A stretch of 64,000 nucleotides of DNA, from positions 31,185,674-31,249,673 of the forward strand of contig OX463808.1 of assembly GCA_949825045.1 (NCBI GenBank), read 5' to 3'. A program made the translations under genes and the position numbers. The notes under the pieces were generated by a model. That model was given only the letters and a program-made list of their open reading frames with translations, searched no databases and was not told where the DNA came from. Positions 53,711-64,000 of the stretch are shown piece after piece; the stretch's first letter is position 1; each line of letters opens with the position of its first letter. This DNA comes from Argyresthia goedartella (lineage: Eukaryota; Arthropoda; Insecta; Lepidoptera; Argyresthiidae).

Positions 53711-54599
53711 CTTCAACTATACTAAGTTATTCAAGATAATGTAATATCAGTTCATCTAGCTACATCTAGTTAGTAAAACAATTAACAACTACACTTAATT
53801 TCAATTTGGAATTTCAACACTCTTCCAGAAGTAACGATAAGCTCTATTAATTTTACTAAAATGTACTCTTGGATATATATATTTTTTTACTTTTTGAACA
53901 TATACAATTTGAGATTTATTTGTAGCTTATCTGGACTTATTGAGACAGGCCCAAAATATGGACAGTCAACCCTTCTAAACGTCAAAAAGTCCGTTTTGTA
54001 ACCAATTTGTGACTCGTCGGTATTGGGCCGGAAACTGTCCGCCTTTGAAGATTTTAATTAAATGCCAATCAGACCTTTGGCTTTAACTATTTGAATTAAT
54101 TGATAATGTTGGTAGGTATTTTGGTGATTTGATTCATTTGAATACGTCAACTGCAAGTTTATGTATTTGCTGGCCACGATAACGACTCACGATTTATAAT
54201 GACAAAAAAATATATGGAAGAAAATCATGAAACAGGCATATAATGTTATCGCAAGGTAATTTTTTGGGCATTTAATTTTATTCTAGACCTTAGCTTAGTT
54301 TGGTTCCATGTACAAGTAAGTATTTAGATGTAGACTTACCCAGCCTTAGCAGTTAAGAACCCTTTTTAACAGGCAAACAATGAATTCTAATAACCCTTTG
54401 TATTTGTAGCTGTAATTGGTTTTAAACAAAGTCAACTCGTATTTTTTACATAGCAAACATTCATTTACTTCCACAAAGTAGGCAATTTATTTGCAAACAC
54501 ATACAATTTACTTAGTAAACACTTTGTTAGGGAATGTACGATTCGTTTGGGTTACGTACCCAAACCGTGTTAATGGGACTTCTATTACCATAACAATCA
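53711..54599. other. No recognisable feature
   Basis: AT-rich, no frames or shared repeats detected. Confidence 0.4.
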
Positions 54600-54853
54600 G
54601 ATTATTTTAATTATTTTATTTTATCTTTTTATGTCTTAACCCTTTCGGTGTTCCCTTAAAACCCTATGGTACGTCTGGGCACAAGACATTCGTGGTTGTC
54701 GCGCAAGTATAAACCATCACCCTTCCTACCCATAATGGTTTGCTGGATGAAACCTCTTGTTAGAGATAAGCTCGCCTTTGTACAAGTTTTTTTCTATTAA
54801 AAGTTATCTGTAAGTCTGTTTTGTATAATACAATAAAGAAATTACGAAGTATA
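54600..54853 (+). mobile_element. LINE 3' UTR fragment
   Basis: 'atggtttgctggatgaaacc', 'tcttgttagagataagctcg', 'cctttgtacaagttttt' and 'acaataaagaaattacgaag' align with 37.6 kb and, more distantly, with 1.4 kb. Confidence 0.82.
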
Positions 54854-54864
54854 GGAATCCATGA

Positions 54865-55050
54865 AGGTAGGTATGTCACTGTAAGATTGTCGTTAGTTTA
54901 TAAACTAACATATTAGTTTGTAAACTATCGACAAATTGTAAACCAGACCGACAGAGTTAAGAATTTATGTTTCTTTTGTTCTTACATGTTCTGTCTAACA
55001 CAAAGGTGACTTCGTTTCGCTCATTTATCCTTCACCTACCCTGATACACC
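54865..55050 (+). mobile_element. Shared-core element, arm type B, truncated on the right
   Basis: Left arm 'gtcactgtaagattgtcgtt'+'agtttataaactaac' then 'taaaccagaccgacagagtt', as in the 19.5 kb copy. The core is short ('cacaaaggtgacttcgtttc', 'ttatccttcacctac'). No right arm was found. It abuts the LINE 3' end at 54,853. Confidence 0.68.
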
Positions 55051-55254
55051 ACTTTGCCAAGACAATCTTTATTGACCCAATAAGCGTAAGCTAAAAAATT
55101 CAGTAGTTCTGTCACGCAATTCAGATTTTTTTCGTCCATTTCAGGTAAGTCCACTGTTCATGGTCATTCGCTCAATTAGTTTTTTATTAGCTTGTTTTTT
55201 ATTCCCTATAAAATATCAGGGTGAAATTGAGAGGGCGCAATAATAACAGCAGTG

Positions 55255-57640
55255 TTTGTTTCATATTATTGTTTGTGTCTACGGACCTCCGAGGGATGGA
55301 AAAGGCCATAGCAATTTTAAAATATTTGAGAAAATTATGGAGGAAGCCCATTTGCTTGTAGACACAATAATGAAACAACGATTAATAACACTGTTCAAAT
55401 AATTTAATTTATGTCATGTATTTCTAGAGCTGACTAGAATAACACTTACCTGCCAAACTTGTTAAGATAACGTTTTTTCTGACTGTGCATTCACAAGTTA
55501 AAATATAACTGCTTACCTTCCTATCACAGCGGTCAAACAGTTTCATTCCCAATTGCTAGTAAAAATAAGACCAGGCCTATTAGATCCCATAGACTAGAGA
55601 CATATATGATAAACTTAGATATACGTTTGCCAGTACCGGATTTTAATGAACAGAACGTCAACAAAATCTATTCTCACTTCTTCAACATTATTCAAACAGA
55701 ATTTGATAAAGGTTTAAAATTAAAGCAAGCAAGTGCCAACAAATAGTAAATCTAAATTTAATGACTGGGCAACATTTGGAATTCGTAAAAGTAGAGTTAT
55801 CTTGTATGACCTTCATGAACCTAAAAACTATAACTTTGATAAAAAAAACATGACAAGTATTCCAGAACTTTCAAGTTTCACTGCAAAAACTTTACACATT
55901 AATAGAAAAATACAAAATTCGTATAATAGAATGAAAACGGTTTGACAAATCATAAACCGTGAAACTGGCAAAGTTATACCAAGGGACAATGCTTTCCGTT
56001 TAAAAACAGGTGATGTTATTAAATCCAACGTTGAGGTAGCTCGAGCTTTTGAAACATTCTTCACCAATGTACCCTTACTCACAACAGAGCGTCTAAATTC
56101 ATCTCCATATAAAGCAGAGACTTTGTTAAAAAACAGCACTAGCATCAGCAATATAGATTTTAAATTTCATCTTGTATATCCCCAGGATATTGACAAAACG
56201 TATAGATTACTTAAACTAAAAAATACCTACCTATGGGGTATATCCGTCAAAGTCATTGGTTCAATAATACTAGTTATAGCCCCACACCTAGCTTATATTT
56301 TTAACAAATATGTTAACAATGGAGCTTTCACAGACCTCACGAAACACAGTAAACTGATACCTCTGTTCAACTGTACCGGGAGAGAAGTGTGATCCTTCAA
56401 ATTTCAAACCAATATCTGTTCTTCCAGCACTAAATAAAAATTTTGAAAAGATTATACTCAATCAAATACTCTCACACTACAACCTCACAAAACAACTCCT
56501 CGCCAAACTATAAGGTTTCACTAGGGGTAAATCGACCACGAATGCAGGTGCTATCGGCGTTTTTTACGATCTGTCGAAGGTATTTCATTGTGTTGATCAT
56601 GATACACTACTAATGAAGTTAAATCATTACGGAGTTATAAATAAAGCATTGGATCTACTAAAATCATACCTAAGCAATATAATTCAACAGGCAGAAGTCA
56701 ACGGCGTTAAATCTGATGGATCGGGAATAAAAATTGGTATCCCACAAGATTCCATATTGGGCCCTTTCTTATTCCTGGTATATATAAACAATCTGCCTTT
56801 CATGGTGGAGAAATTGACTGACATAGTGTTGTTTGTTGATGATACTACACTGGTCTTCAAAATTTAAACACACAAAGAAGATTTTGATGATGTTAATGGA
56901 GTTTTAACCTTGAATTGGTTCACAGTTAATAATTTATTATAAATGCTGGTAACACCAAATGTATAAAATTCTCACTTCCAAATGTCAGGCAAGTTGAGAA
57001 CAGTTTAGTGTTAGACAGCAACACGTTAGAATGAGTAAATAATACGTTTTTTTTGGAATAACCATTGATAGCAAGTTGCAGTGGGGACTCCACATAGATA
57101 CATTAAGTTTTGCGGATTATGCTGTTAGGAACATCAGACAAAACACGGATGTGGCTACATCTAGGCTAGTATATTTTAGTTACTTTCATAGTGTCATGTC
57201 CTATGGTATCTTGTTGTGGGGGAAAGCAGCGGATATTCAAACTATTTGAATTTTACAGAAAAGAACTATTCGGGCAATTTATAATTTAAAACGCACATAC
57301 TCCTTAAGAGAGCTTTTTAAATAAATTGACATACTAACTGTAGCTAGTCAATTTATTCTCGAAAATATAATATATGTACGCAAGAACCCTACAAAAATTT
57401 CTAAACTTAGCGATAGCTGTAATGTTAACCTAAGAAATAATCACAGACTAGTTGCGTCACGGTTTAGACTCGCGAAGGTTAGCAATTCTTTCAAGGGTCA
57501 GTGCATTATTTACTGCAACAAGATACCTCTGGAGATCTTGAAATTGCCTTTTGAGCATGATAAAGCTACTTGGTTGGAAAAGGGATATTACAATGTTCAA
57601 GATTACTTAAATGAATGGAGTTAAACTGTATGGGTTAATC
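55255..57640 (+). pseudogene. Degraded LINE: endonuclease remnant to reverse transcriptase C-terminus
   Basis: The longest transposon remnant here. Pieces in order: endonuclease-like VYGPPRDGKGHSNFKIFEKI (about 55277-55340); linker LDIRLPVPDFNEQNVNKIYS; fingers VAPHLAYIFNKYVNNGAFTD-like and PSNFKPISVLPALNK; palm DLSKVFHCVDHDTLLMKLNH (55,560s region of the frame, near 56565-56625); IKIGIPQDSILGPFLFLVYI (56730-56790); FVDDTTLVFKI with the paired Asp (about 56828-56865, first residue F-V instead of Y-A); thumb FFGITIDSKLQWGLHI; C-terminal RTIRAIYNLKRTYSLRELFK and the end near 57625. At least ten stops or frameshifts break it. IPQGSILGP has become IPQDSILGP. Relatives at 3.0 and 45.1 kb. Confidence 0.92.
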
Positions 57641-58099
57641 TGGCTCAACATATACTATGCTGTTAATTATTTTGTAATTGTTTATTCCTGCTTGAATGAA
57701 ATTTTCAGAAAAGCAACCTGAAAATAAAGGTGTCAAAAATAAGTTATGCCTCTTTTTCAAGAGCATTTTCTATTCATATTTGAGTGGTATTGTGGCATTT
57801 TTTGAGACTCCTAAATTTCAGCAAAGAAATGCAGTAGGTAAATATTTATAATAAAAAACATATTTCTTGGGAGCTAAGAAACTATAAGTGATATCTCTTA
57901 TCGGTGTACAATAGGTTTATTGTAAATTTATCAAGGATCATTTCATTTTTACAAACTTTTCATGTGATACTTTATGCTTAAAAGAAGGCTTCAACCTATA
58001 TATACTATGTAAAAGTTATATTTGTTAAACAATAACCTTTTTTTAATTTTATTTTTATATAATTTTTCTATATTTTTTAAATGATTGACTTGACTTGAC
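57641..58099. other. Probable LINE 3' UTR then unassigned
   Basis: The first ~60 bp follow the LINE stop. No tail repeat could be placed. Confidence 0.35.
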
Positions 58100-58240
58100 C
58101 TTACGATTGCTTTTCCAGCAAAACGTTCTGTGCACACCACTGCGGCACAGGGTATTATTGTGGGGCCAGAAGCCATATATATGCATTTACATACGTGTTG
58201 TTTATGTCTAGGATAAATCTATTTATAACAAGATTTTAAT
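58100..58240 (+). mobile_element. 3' fragment of SINE family 2
   Basis: 'caccactgcggcacagggta'+'ttattgtggggccagaagcc' and 'cgtgttgtttatg' match the family 2 3' body. Confidence 0.6.
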
Positions 58241-58904
58241 CCAGGGTCGCCATTAGGGTTATGAGGATGGAACAGGGTTTACAGGTGGAGCCTCTACAAA
58301 ATTAATTTAATCATTTTTAAGTTTAGGGATAACAGCTTTGAATAATGCAAAATTGGGCTAAGAATTTCTAAAACAGCCGTCATTTTGATGAACATAGTTT
58401 AATGACTTTCCGATATCCACTGACGCATTCGTCTGGACTTTTATAATTGGCTAACGTAATAACAAAGGATTCTATCCTTCGTGATAGCTGCTTTATAGGG
58501 TACGCTCTAAAGGAGTCTTGAAGAGGTTTATTTTTCAAATCGAAAATTGTACTCCACGATAAACGTTTTATTGTCCATTAACTCAGCTTTATGTATTTAT
58601 TGATCAAGAAAATAAATATCCAAAACGTTGAAAATAATCGAGTTTCAGCCTTAGTTAGTAGATGAGTTCGCTGTAAAGATAATATTCTTACGTCGTTATA
58701 CCTCAAAGAAAGTTTTGAGAATTATCAAAATACAAAAATATACATAATTATGTATTAAGAACCGGAATGAATTAGGCCGGGTTGTGAACTAATTTAGTAT
58801 GTAGGCAGGCTCAGCTTAGTCAATTTCTTTCTTTAAGTATGCATATCGTCACGTCAAAAACACCTTTTTTTCATACTCCAGGTCGATCGACCCTTTACAA
58901 TACA
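58241..58904. other. No recognisable feature
   Basis: AT-rich; nothing shared within the window. Confidence 0.4.
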
Positions 58905-59135
58905 CTAGCTGATGCCCGCAACTTCATCTGCGTGTGCTCGAAATATCATTTACCGATATAACGTCACCCTCCTTCTGGTGCAGTCGTATAAAAAGATTTC
59001 TATATGTTAATCTAGCTCATAAACTATCTCTGTGCTAATTTTCATTCAAATCCGTTCAGCCGTTTTAGCGTGATTGAGGCGAAAACACACAAACAACAAA
59101 ATATCTAAACTTTCACATTTATAATATTAGTTGGA
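58905..59135 (+). repeat. Moth-type repeat ('actagctgatgcccgcaact')
   Basis: 'tagctgatgcccgcaacttc', 'atccgttcagccgttttagc' and 'tttcacatttataatattag' form the well-known start, middle and end of a repeat very abundant in Lepidoptera. I recall it from many moth sequences, but its class (Helitron-like or LINE-derived) I cannot settle here. Confidence 0.65.
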
Positions 59136-59639
59136 TATAGTTTGAGTTTTTCCTATTTCCCAAACTTTTCTGTTAGATTCAGTATTAAAAATACGCGAAT
59201 TAAATTTACACGAGCATCAAACGCCACTAATATATTATTCTGTTAACAGTCACGTAGAATTTTAGGCTAGTAAGTAGCCTAAAAGTACTACTTAGGACTT
59301 TGAGTGACATCAAATTCAGTTAAATGACCATCTTTGAGCGCTATTTCTCCTAAAGACACTTCGCAAATCTTGAAAAAATATGTTTTGAAGACATCCCTTT
59401 TCTTTAAGAAAAAATATTTTTTTCCACGTTCAACTTGGTAACAAAATAGGTATTGAAAACATCATAAAACTGTGTAATTAAAATTACGAAATAACCAGCG
59501 GTTTTGAAGAAATTAATAAAAATCACACAATTTTCGCAGTGTTCTGCCGCAGCGACTGACGTAACAGCCATGTTGCAGTATGAGCTGTTATGAACTTTAT
59601 ATTATTACGGTTGTGTCTGAAATTTCAACCACATAGAAT
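59136..59639. other. No recognisable gene; short hairpin at 59,260-59,284
   Basis: 'ttttaggcta' pairs with 'tagcctaaaa' around 'gtaag'. Confidence 0.45.
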
Positions 59640-59830
59640 CGAGTTGCTCATTTTACTGTTAGACGGGCCTTAATTCAGTCAGAGACGTTGACATCAACAC
59701 GGGGCCCGCGGGCGACCTGACGCCAGCGCCCTCGTTCGAACAGGGTCGCTTTTATCTGGAACTATTCAATGACTACGGTCTCTAAGTGCTGCCAGTCAAT
59801 AGGACTTCTTGTGTGGAAGCGCCTTTACTT
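59640..59830. other. GC-rich pocket, possible exon or repeat
   Basis: 'cacggggcccgcgggcgacc' to 'cgccctcgttcgaacagggt' (59699-59750) is the most GC-rich non-tandem stretch in the right half. The plus-strand frame reads VRDVDINTGPAGDLTPAPSF and on to a TAA near 59785; upstream it is closed by a TAG near 59660. Splice-like 'ttcag|tcagag' precedes it but no good donor follows. I do not recognise the peptide. Confidence 0.2.
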
Positions 59831-60465
59831 TGTCCAATCCATTAATGTTTTTTTTACAAATAAAAATCTGTACACTTTCGACATCTGCAACGAAAAATAT
59901 GTCTTATGCAGCAAGGAAATGTCAAAAGTTCAATAAAGGATTGGACAGAGTATAAGTTACTCCATCTTGGTTGGTATATTTATTTTTCACTTCTCATGGT
60001 CGAAAAAGTACTACTTTATGCAGGATCTAGGCGACATAAAGTTGAATTTTATGCTCTTGTGCATAAAAGTAGCTTTTTAAATGTGTCTACACTAAGGCAG
60101 TGACCATTTAGCCCATACAGCCAAAAACAATTAATTGTACATGGATAAAACTTGCTAATTTATAATATTTCCATCCCTATTTGCATTTTTGATTTATAAT
60201 AAGATAATACGAAAAAGAAACTAAATATCAAAACGTGTTTACCACCAAAAAAAAAACATTATTCCAAAATAATTTAAGAATAGGCTGTATATTTTTTTTC
60301 TTTGCCCGAAAATTATGCAGGAAAATTAAAAAAAGTAAAGTAGCGGGAAAGAAGCCGTGAACTTTTCGTATTTTACTTTGAATTTTAATTAAAGAAATGT
60401 TAATACGTTATGTTACTGTTTTATTTTCTCGCAATCGAAGTGAAAAGCAGAGTTTATAACTCGTC
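59831..60465. other. No recognisable feature
   Basis: A 65-codon plus-strand frame (59906-60103) has no motif. A10 and T-rich runs near 60250-60300. Confidence 0.4.
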
Positions 60466-60554
60466 CACAAAACCATTTTTATCCTCGACATTACTATCAG
60501 CCCTCGCCTTCGGCTCGGGCTGCTAAGTCTCAGATAAAAATGGTTCGTTTTGTG
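60466..60554. repeat. Hairpin with two stem levels
   Basis: Outer 'cacaaaaccatttttatc' pairs with 'gataaaaatggttcgttttg'+'tg'. Inner 'agccctcgccttcggctcgg'+'gct' is itself self-complementary around 'ttc'. The 'cgccttcggctcg' core also occurs in the 'ctctcgag' repeat at 7.15 kb. Confidence 0.82.
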
Positions 60555-60599
60555 CACTTGTTGTAAAATCTACTATTGTGTACAAGTTTATACAAATAT

Positions 60600-60740
60600 T
60601 CATATTCATTTTCTTTATTGCACAGAAAACATAAAGAAACAGACAATTACAAGAAGTGTTATAAGGAAAGGCGAGTTTATCTCTAAAGAGAGATTTCTTC
60701 CAGCAAACCTATGCAAGACAGGAGAGTTTATAAAATAGGA
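60600..60740 (-). mobile_element. LINE 3' UTR fragment, inverse
   Basis: 'ttctttattgcacagaaaac' and 'aaaggcgagtttatctctaa'+'agagagatttcttccagcaa' are the inverse of the terminal and hairpin blocks of the 1.4 kb type. Confidence 0.82.
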
Positions 60741-60865
60741 TAGTCCTATCACACAATAAAACTCTAAATATATATATATACGAAAATTACTTTCAAAATA
60801 TAATTAAAATAAACCTAATAAATCAAATATATACCTCAATTATATAAAATACAATAGATATATAA

Positions 60866-61340
60866 TAGTAGTTTATGTGACTGCTACATTGGAGGGCATT
60901 AACACTCGATAGTTTTAATGCCTAATTATGTACAGTTACATACACTAGTTTATCTACACACATATCTTAGGCTCTCTTTGATGTTCAGGAACCGCATGTT
61001 TGACCGGCATTGTGGCTCTGCAGTTGTTTAGCTTGTTCTGTAGTACCAACTTCACTCAGGCGGGCGTCGGCTGTCTAAATTTGAATGTCAGTACCAACTT
61101 CACAGACAAACTAGGAGCGGCACGCGGGCGAGCGTCGGCGTTCGAAATTTGAATGTATTATATGTATAATTGCATAATATGTAGAAAAATTACACATTAT
61201 GGTCATAATGTGTAATTTTTCAGATAAGAAATATGAGTTTTTACCAAGTAGTTTAACATTATGCTGATCGTAACGTGCGGTTTTTGTACGTAGTAAAGAG
61301 AATTTATGATACGTGTGTAGATAAACTATAATAGATATGG
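60866..61340 (-). mobile_element. 'ctctcgag' dispersed repeat, copy 4 (inverted), near full length
   Basis: The inverse order of all blocks is present: 'tagtttatgtgactgctaca', 'gagggcattaacactcgata', 'tgatgttcaggaaccgcatg', 'ggcgttcgaaatttgaatgt', 'cgtaacgtgcggtttttgta' and 'tgtgtagataaactataata'. Bases around 61185-61220 form the 17-bp perfect stem ('aaaaattacacattatg'), with two paired differences from copy 2. Confidence 0.78.
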
Positions 61341-63144
61341 TATCTATTACGGAATATGTGACTGGCTATAAAAAAACGGTGGAATTGGAAAAAGAAACAA
61401 ATCAGCTATACATATATCTAGAGCCTTGGGTAATTTCAAGATGTTATAATGAGACAATTATCTGACTATTTTTACTATGAATGATAAGCTTTTATTACAG
61501 CCAGCCAATGTTATTCTGATATCTAGAAATTTTAATAGCTTTTGATGAATGGAACAATATTTTATTACGACCTTGCTAGTTTAAACGATGTCCTTGTTGG
61601 TAAATTTTCAAAAGTGAATTCCTAGATGTCAGAATTAAATGGCAAGGCTTCAGCTTTCGATTCGCATCCTTATTTCTACATTCATGTTATTATAAACTAC
61701 CATAATGTACTTTTAAAATAAATGTTAACACCCATTCACCTTTTACTTTCTTACAACTCGTCGTACACGAGGTAAAAGTTAATAGGTATTTATTTAGTTC
61801 ATCCTATTTCAGGCCAATTCGCCATGTTTGCTTACACCGCGGGCGTTTCTGGATCAAGTTGAAAAAGAAATCCGCTCAACTCTGAGTAAATAATCCAGTA
61901 CTAGTGCAATTTACAGGCGGAGTTATAAACAACTTGATTTCAACGTAAACATTTCCCCAACGGTTTGTTCAATAAATTACACTCTCGAACTTGTGTCTTG
62001 ATAATCTTGAGCATTGTCGGGATATAGGCTCATATATTTCTATATGTATATTCATAAGGTTCCTAATTGTTTTATGAGTTCCTGATTAAACTTTTAGACT
62101 CTCGATTCTTCTCTTTAAACAGAGTTACTATGCGATAATGATGGCTTAGATCCATATATTTGTTATAAAAGTAAGTCGTTGATGTAACTCCAATAATAAA
62201 AGAAGCAGAAATGTGTACAGTAGAAAAAAAAAATAACAAAAATATAATTGCCCGTGTCGTGATGTAAGTCCGAACAGAAAGGCCAATTTTCTGAAAGCTC
62301 ATAAAAAGAAAATAAAGTAGTTCCTTTACGAGTATCATTAGTGGCGAATAGTTGGCGAGACATAGTTTTTTTTTCTTGCCTGTTGCCAGAGCAAAACATA
62401 TGTTTACCTTGGCAGGAAATGCTGTTTTGATGATGATTGGGTAATGGTCTGTGACGAAACCGAAAACTGTCACTTGTCAACAACAAAGAAAACACAATTT
62501 TGTTGTTTTAGTTTAATCAACAACTTTTGCGTTATCCTCTTTGTTGTTAATATTACGATCATTGTCCTCAAACTCTTTGGTAACGACGACCCCGACTATT
62601 TCTCCGGAAATTTGTGGCATCTTTTCTCAAATTTTGTTTTCAAATGGAAATCCATGGGAAATCCCATGCGGAACCAACGGAAATCATGGGGAAAAATAAT
62701 TAGCCTTGCGTTGTTAAATTCTGTAAAAAAGTGGTACTTACGTTCACCCTAGTGATGATCGTTAAATATTACTATAGGTTCATGCAGTTAAACAAGTGTC
62801 TGAATTGACAATAGCATTTAAGTGTGGTTCAATATTTTTTGATATTAATTTATCACAGACCCATTAAGAAAAGCCATGGCGAATCAACCATCTGTCACAG
62901 TTTTAAGAACTTTAATATTGTTTTTAATATAAAACCCCTTATTTAGCAGCACTATCAGGGAATGTACAGCCCAAATGTCTGCTACTACTGTCGTTTGTAA
63001 TTAGCAAATGCAAACTAATTACCAACACAAATAGTAGCATGTCGCATATCCAGTGCGTCAGAATCATTGAACAATCATGCTGGGTATAAAAAAGAGTTAT
63101 GTTGAAGACTGATGATTGAATTAACCAACGGTATATAGCATAGA
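61341..63144. other. No supported gene; imperfect hairpin at 62,980-63,038
   Basis: The largest minus-strand frame (62072-62473, 133 codons) starts MTVFGFVTDHYPIIIKTAFP and is AT-rich with a low-complexity second half. A donor-like 'gccaag|gtaaac' lies within it. I do not annotate a gene. 'gctactactgtcgtttgtaa' pairs imperfectly with 'ttaccaacacaaatagtagc'. Confidence 0.35.
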
Positions 63145-63265
63145 GGGAAGCCTTTTCTCATTTGGTGTGGCAGGTGCAATTGTGTCCTGTTTGGCCAGAT
63201 ATTCAATACTCAATTTTGCGCGACAGAAAGCTATGGTGATGTGAAGGTTCCCTCAATACATGTTT
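63145..63265 (-). mobile_element. SINE family 3 body
   Basis: 'ccttttctcatttggtgtgg'+'caggtgcaattgtgtcctgt' and 'actcaattttgcgcgacaga' match the inverse body of family 3. Confidence 0.6.
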
Positions 63266-63304
63266 TGGTTTCATCTGTACAGCCGATTTCAATAATTGCA
63301 ATAA

Positions 63305-63430
63305 TATACAGACAACGAGACTTACATAAAAATAGGGTACAAAGGCGAGCTTATCTCTTATACGAGATCTTTTCCAGCAAACCAAATTAGGACGAGAAAG
63401 GTGGATTGATACGTCACCATTTTCCACAAG
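63305..63430 (-). mobile_element. LINE 3' UTR fragment, inverse
   Basis: 'gggtacaaaggcgagcttat'+'ctcttatacgagatc' is the inverse hairpin/'gctcgcctttgtac' block, followed by 'ttttccagcaaacc'. The tail block is weak. Confidence 0.75.
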
Positions 63431-63464
63431 GAATCATCTTAAATAAAGCGATCATTCTTATGTA

Positions 63465-64000
63465 CGAGGGTGGTCCCAGAAGTAAGGATAACAGTATAAG
63501 ATAAGTAACAAGGATAACAATAAATAATTCTGACATAACTTATTTATTTCTCAATATAGTCTCCTTTTAACGCAATACACTTTTCGAAGCGATGTTCGAT
63601 AGCTTTGATATCCTGTTTATAGTGGTCTATGTCAAGGTCCTTAAAACAGCCATCAACAGCAGACTCAACCTCTTCATTATTGGCAAATCGTTTCCCGACG
63701 AGCCACTTTTTCAAGTTTGGGAACAGAAAATAATAAATAAATACCTTGGACACTACTTACATATATGGATCTAGCCCCAGACTATATAAATATTATAGTT
63801 AGATAGATAAACAACCATGACTAGAGTACAAACATCCGTTCTCATCAAACGAATATTTGCCCCCACTGGGACTCGAACCCGGGACCCTTGCCTTCGTAGG
63901 CAGGGTTACTACCGACTAGGCCATTCGGGTCTTTAAGTAATCCCAATAATCTAGCTCGATCTGGCGAATAAGGTGCCTGGGGAAGCAATTCAAACTTCAA
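63465..64000 (-). pseudogene. mariner-type transposase, 3' end, broken by a SINE
   Basis: This encodes the C-terminus of a DD34D mariner transposase, which cuts and pastes DNA at TA sites. On the minus strand from the right edge: LKFELLPQAPYSPDRA, where the Asp of YSPD (codon 63959-63961) is the third catalytic Asp. After the SINE it continues LFPNLKKWLVGKRFANNEEV, then AIEHRFEKCIALKGDYIEK and a stop at 63544. Downstream lies the terminal repeat 'cgagggtggtcccagaagta' at 63465, preceded by TA. The stretch between YSPD and LFPNL has lost about five bases in addition to the SINE insertion. The N-terminal DNA-binding part lies beyond the window. Confidence 0.93.
63731..63932 (-). mobile_element. 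SINE family 1 inside the mariner
   Basis: Tail 'ataaataaataccttggaca', B box (inverse 'gggactcgaacc') and A box inverse 'ccgactaggcca' (one change from the usual sequence). The body has an internal deletion between 'ctagccccagac' and 'tataaatattata'. Confidence 0.9.

Noticed and set aside
62072..62495. Two overlapping minus-strand frames of 133 and 110 codons
   Set aside because: They occupy the same DNA in different phases, are AT-rich and show no motif; one donor-like site is not enough to call a gene.

Overview
This 64 kb window is AT-rich eukaryotic DNA, most likely from a moth or butterfly. The evidence is its repeat content: tRNA-derived SINEs with intact A and B boxes, CR1/Jockey-, RTE- and I-type LINE fragments, a mariner with an insect-type terminal repeat, and interspersed repeats I recognise from lepidopteran genomes (for example those ending in a form of 'acggaaccctaaa'). 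I see no complete host gene, rRNA, genuine tRNA gene or CRISPR. The window reads as a gene desert or a very long intron built from layers of transposon insertions.

Layout. 1-1549 is the 3' part of a LINE with one nonsense codon. 2.5-7.2 kb holds three copies of a 'ctctcgag' repeat, a 1 kb inverted-repeat element and the first of eight 'shared-core' elements. 7.2-16 kb is mainly SINEs, interspersed repeats and hairpins. 16.4-18.3 kb is an RTE LINE split by a solo LTR that contains a 26-bp minisatellite. 19.5-29.9 kb has another shared-core element, SINEs, a LINE tail with a 35-bp tandem expansion and a fold-back element. 30.1-31.1 kb is the most striking stretch: a shared-core element beside four tandem ~123-bp units, each carrying a ~24-bp hairpin, followed by a fifth unrelated hairpin. 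35.1-35.8 kb is a head-to-head SINE pair. 39.5-40.1 kb is a LINE with a twin-priming-type 5' inversion. 42.2-42.5 kb (minus) has a short GC-rich reading frame starting with a signal-peptide-like stretch, the best candidate for a host exon. 45-57.6 kb holds two further pieces of one LINE family, a fold-back element, a recent 197-bp tandem duplication and a perfect 42-bp palindrome. The right edge is a mariner transposase (minus) broken by a SINE.

The main original observation is a family of small elements sharing one ~110-bp core (containing 'aacctaacacgaaggataaa' and 'ttcacctaagctaccgcagt') but flanked by at least three unrelated sets of inverted arms. The other is the tandem hairpin array. 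All protein-like sequence apart from the 42.5 kb frame is transposon debris. Element boundaries were read by eye and are approximate; family names are kept broad because no database could be searched.
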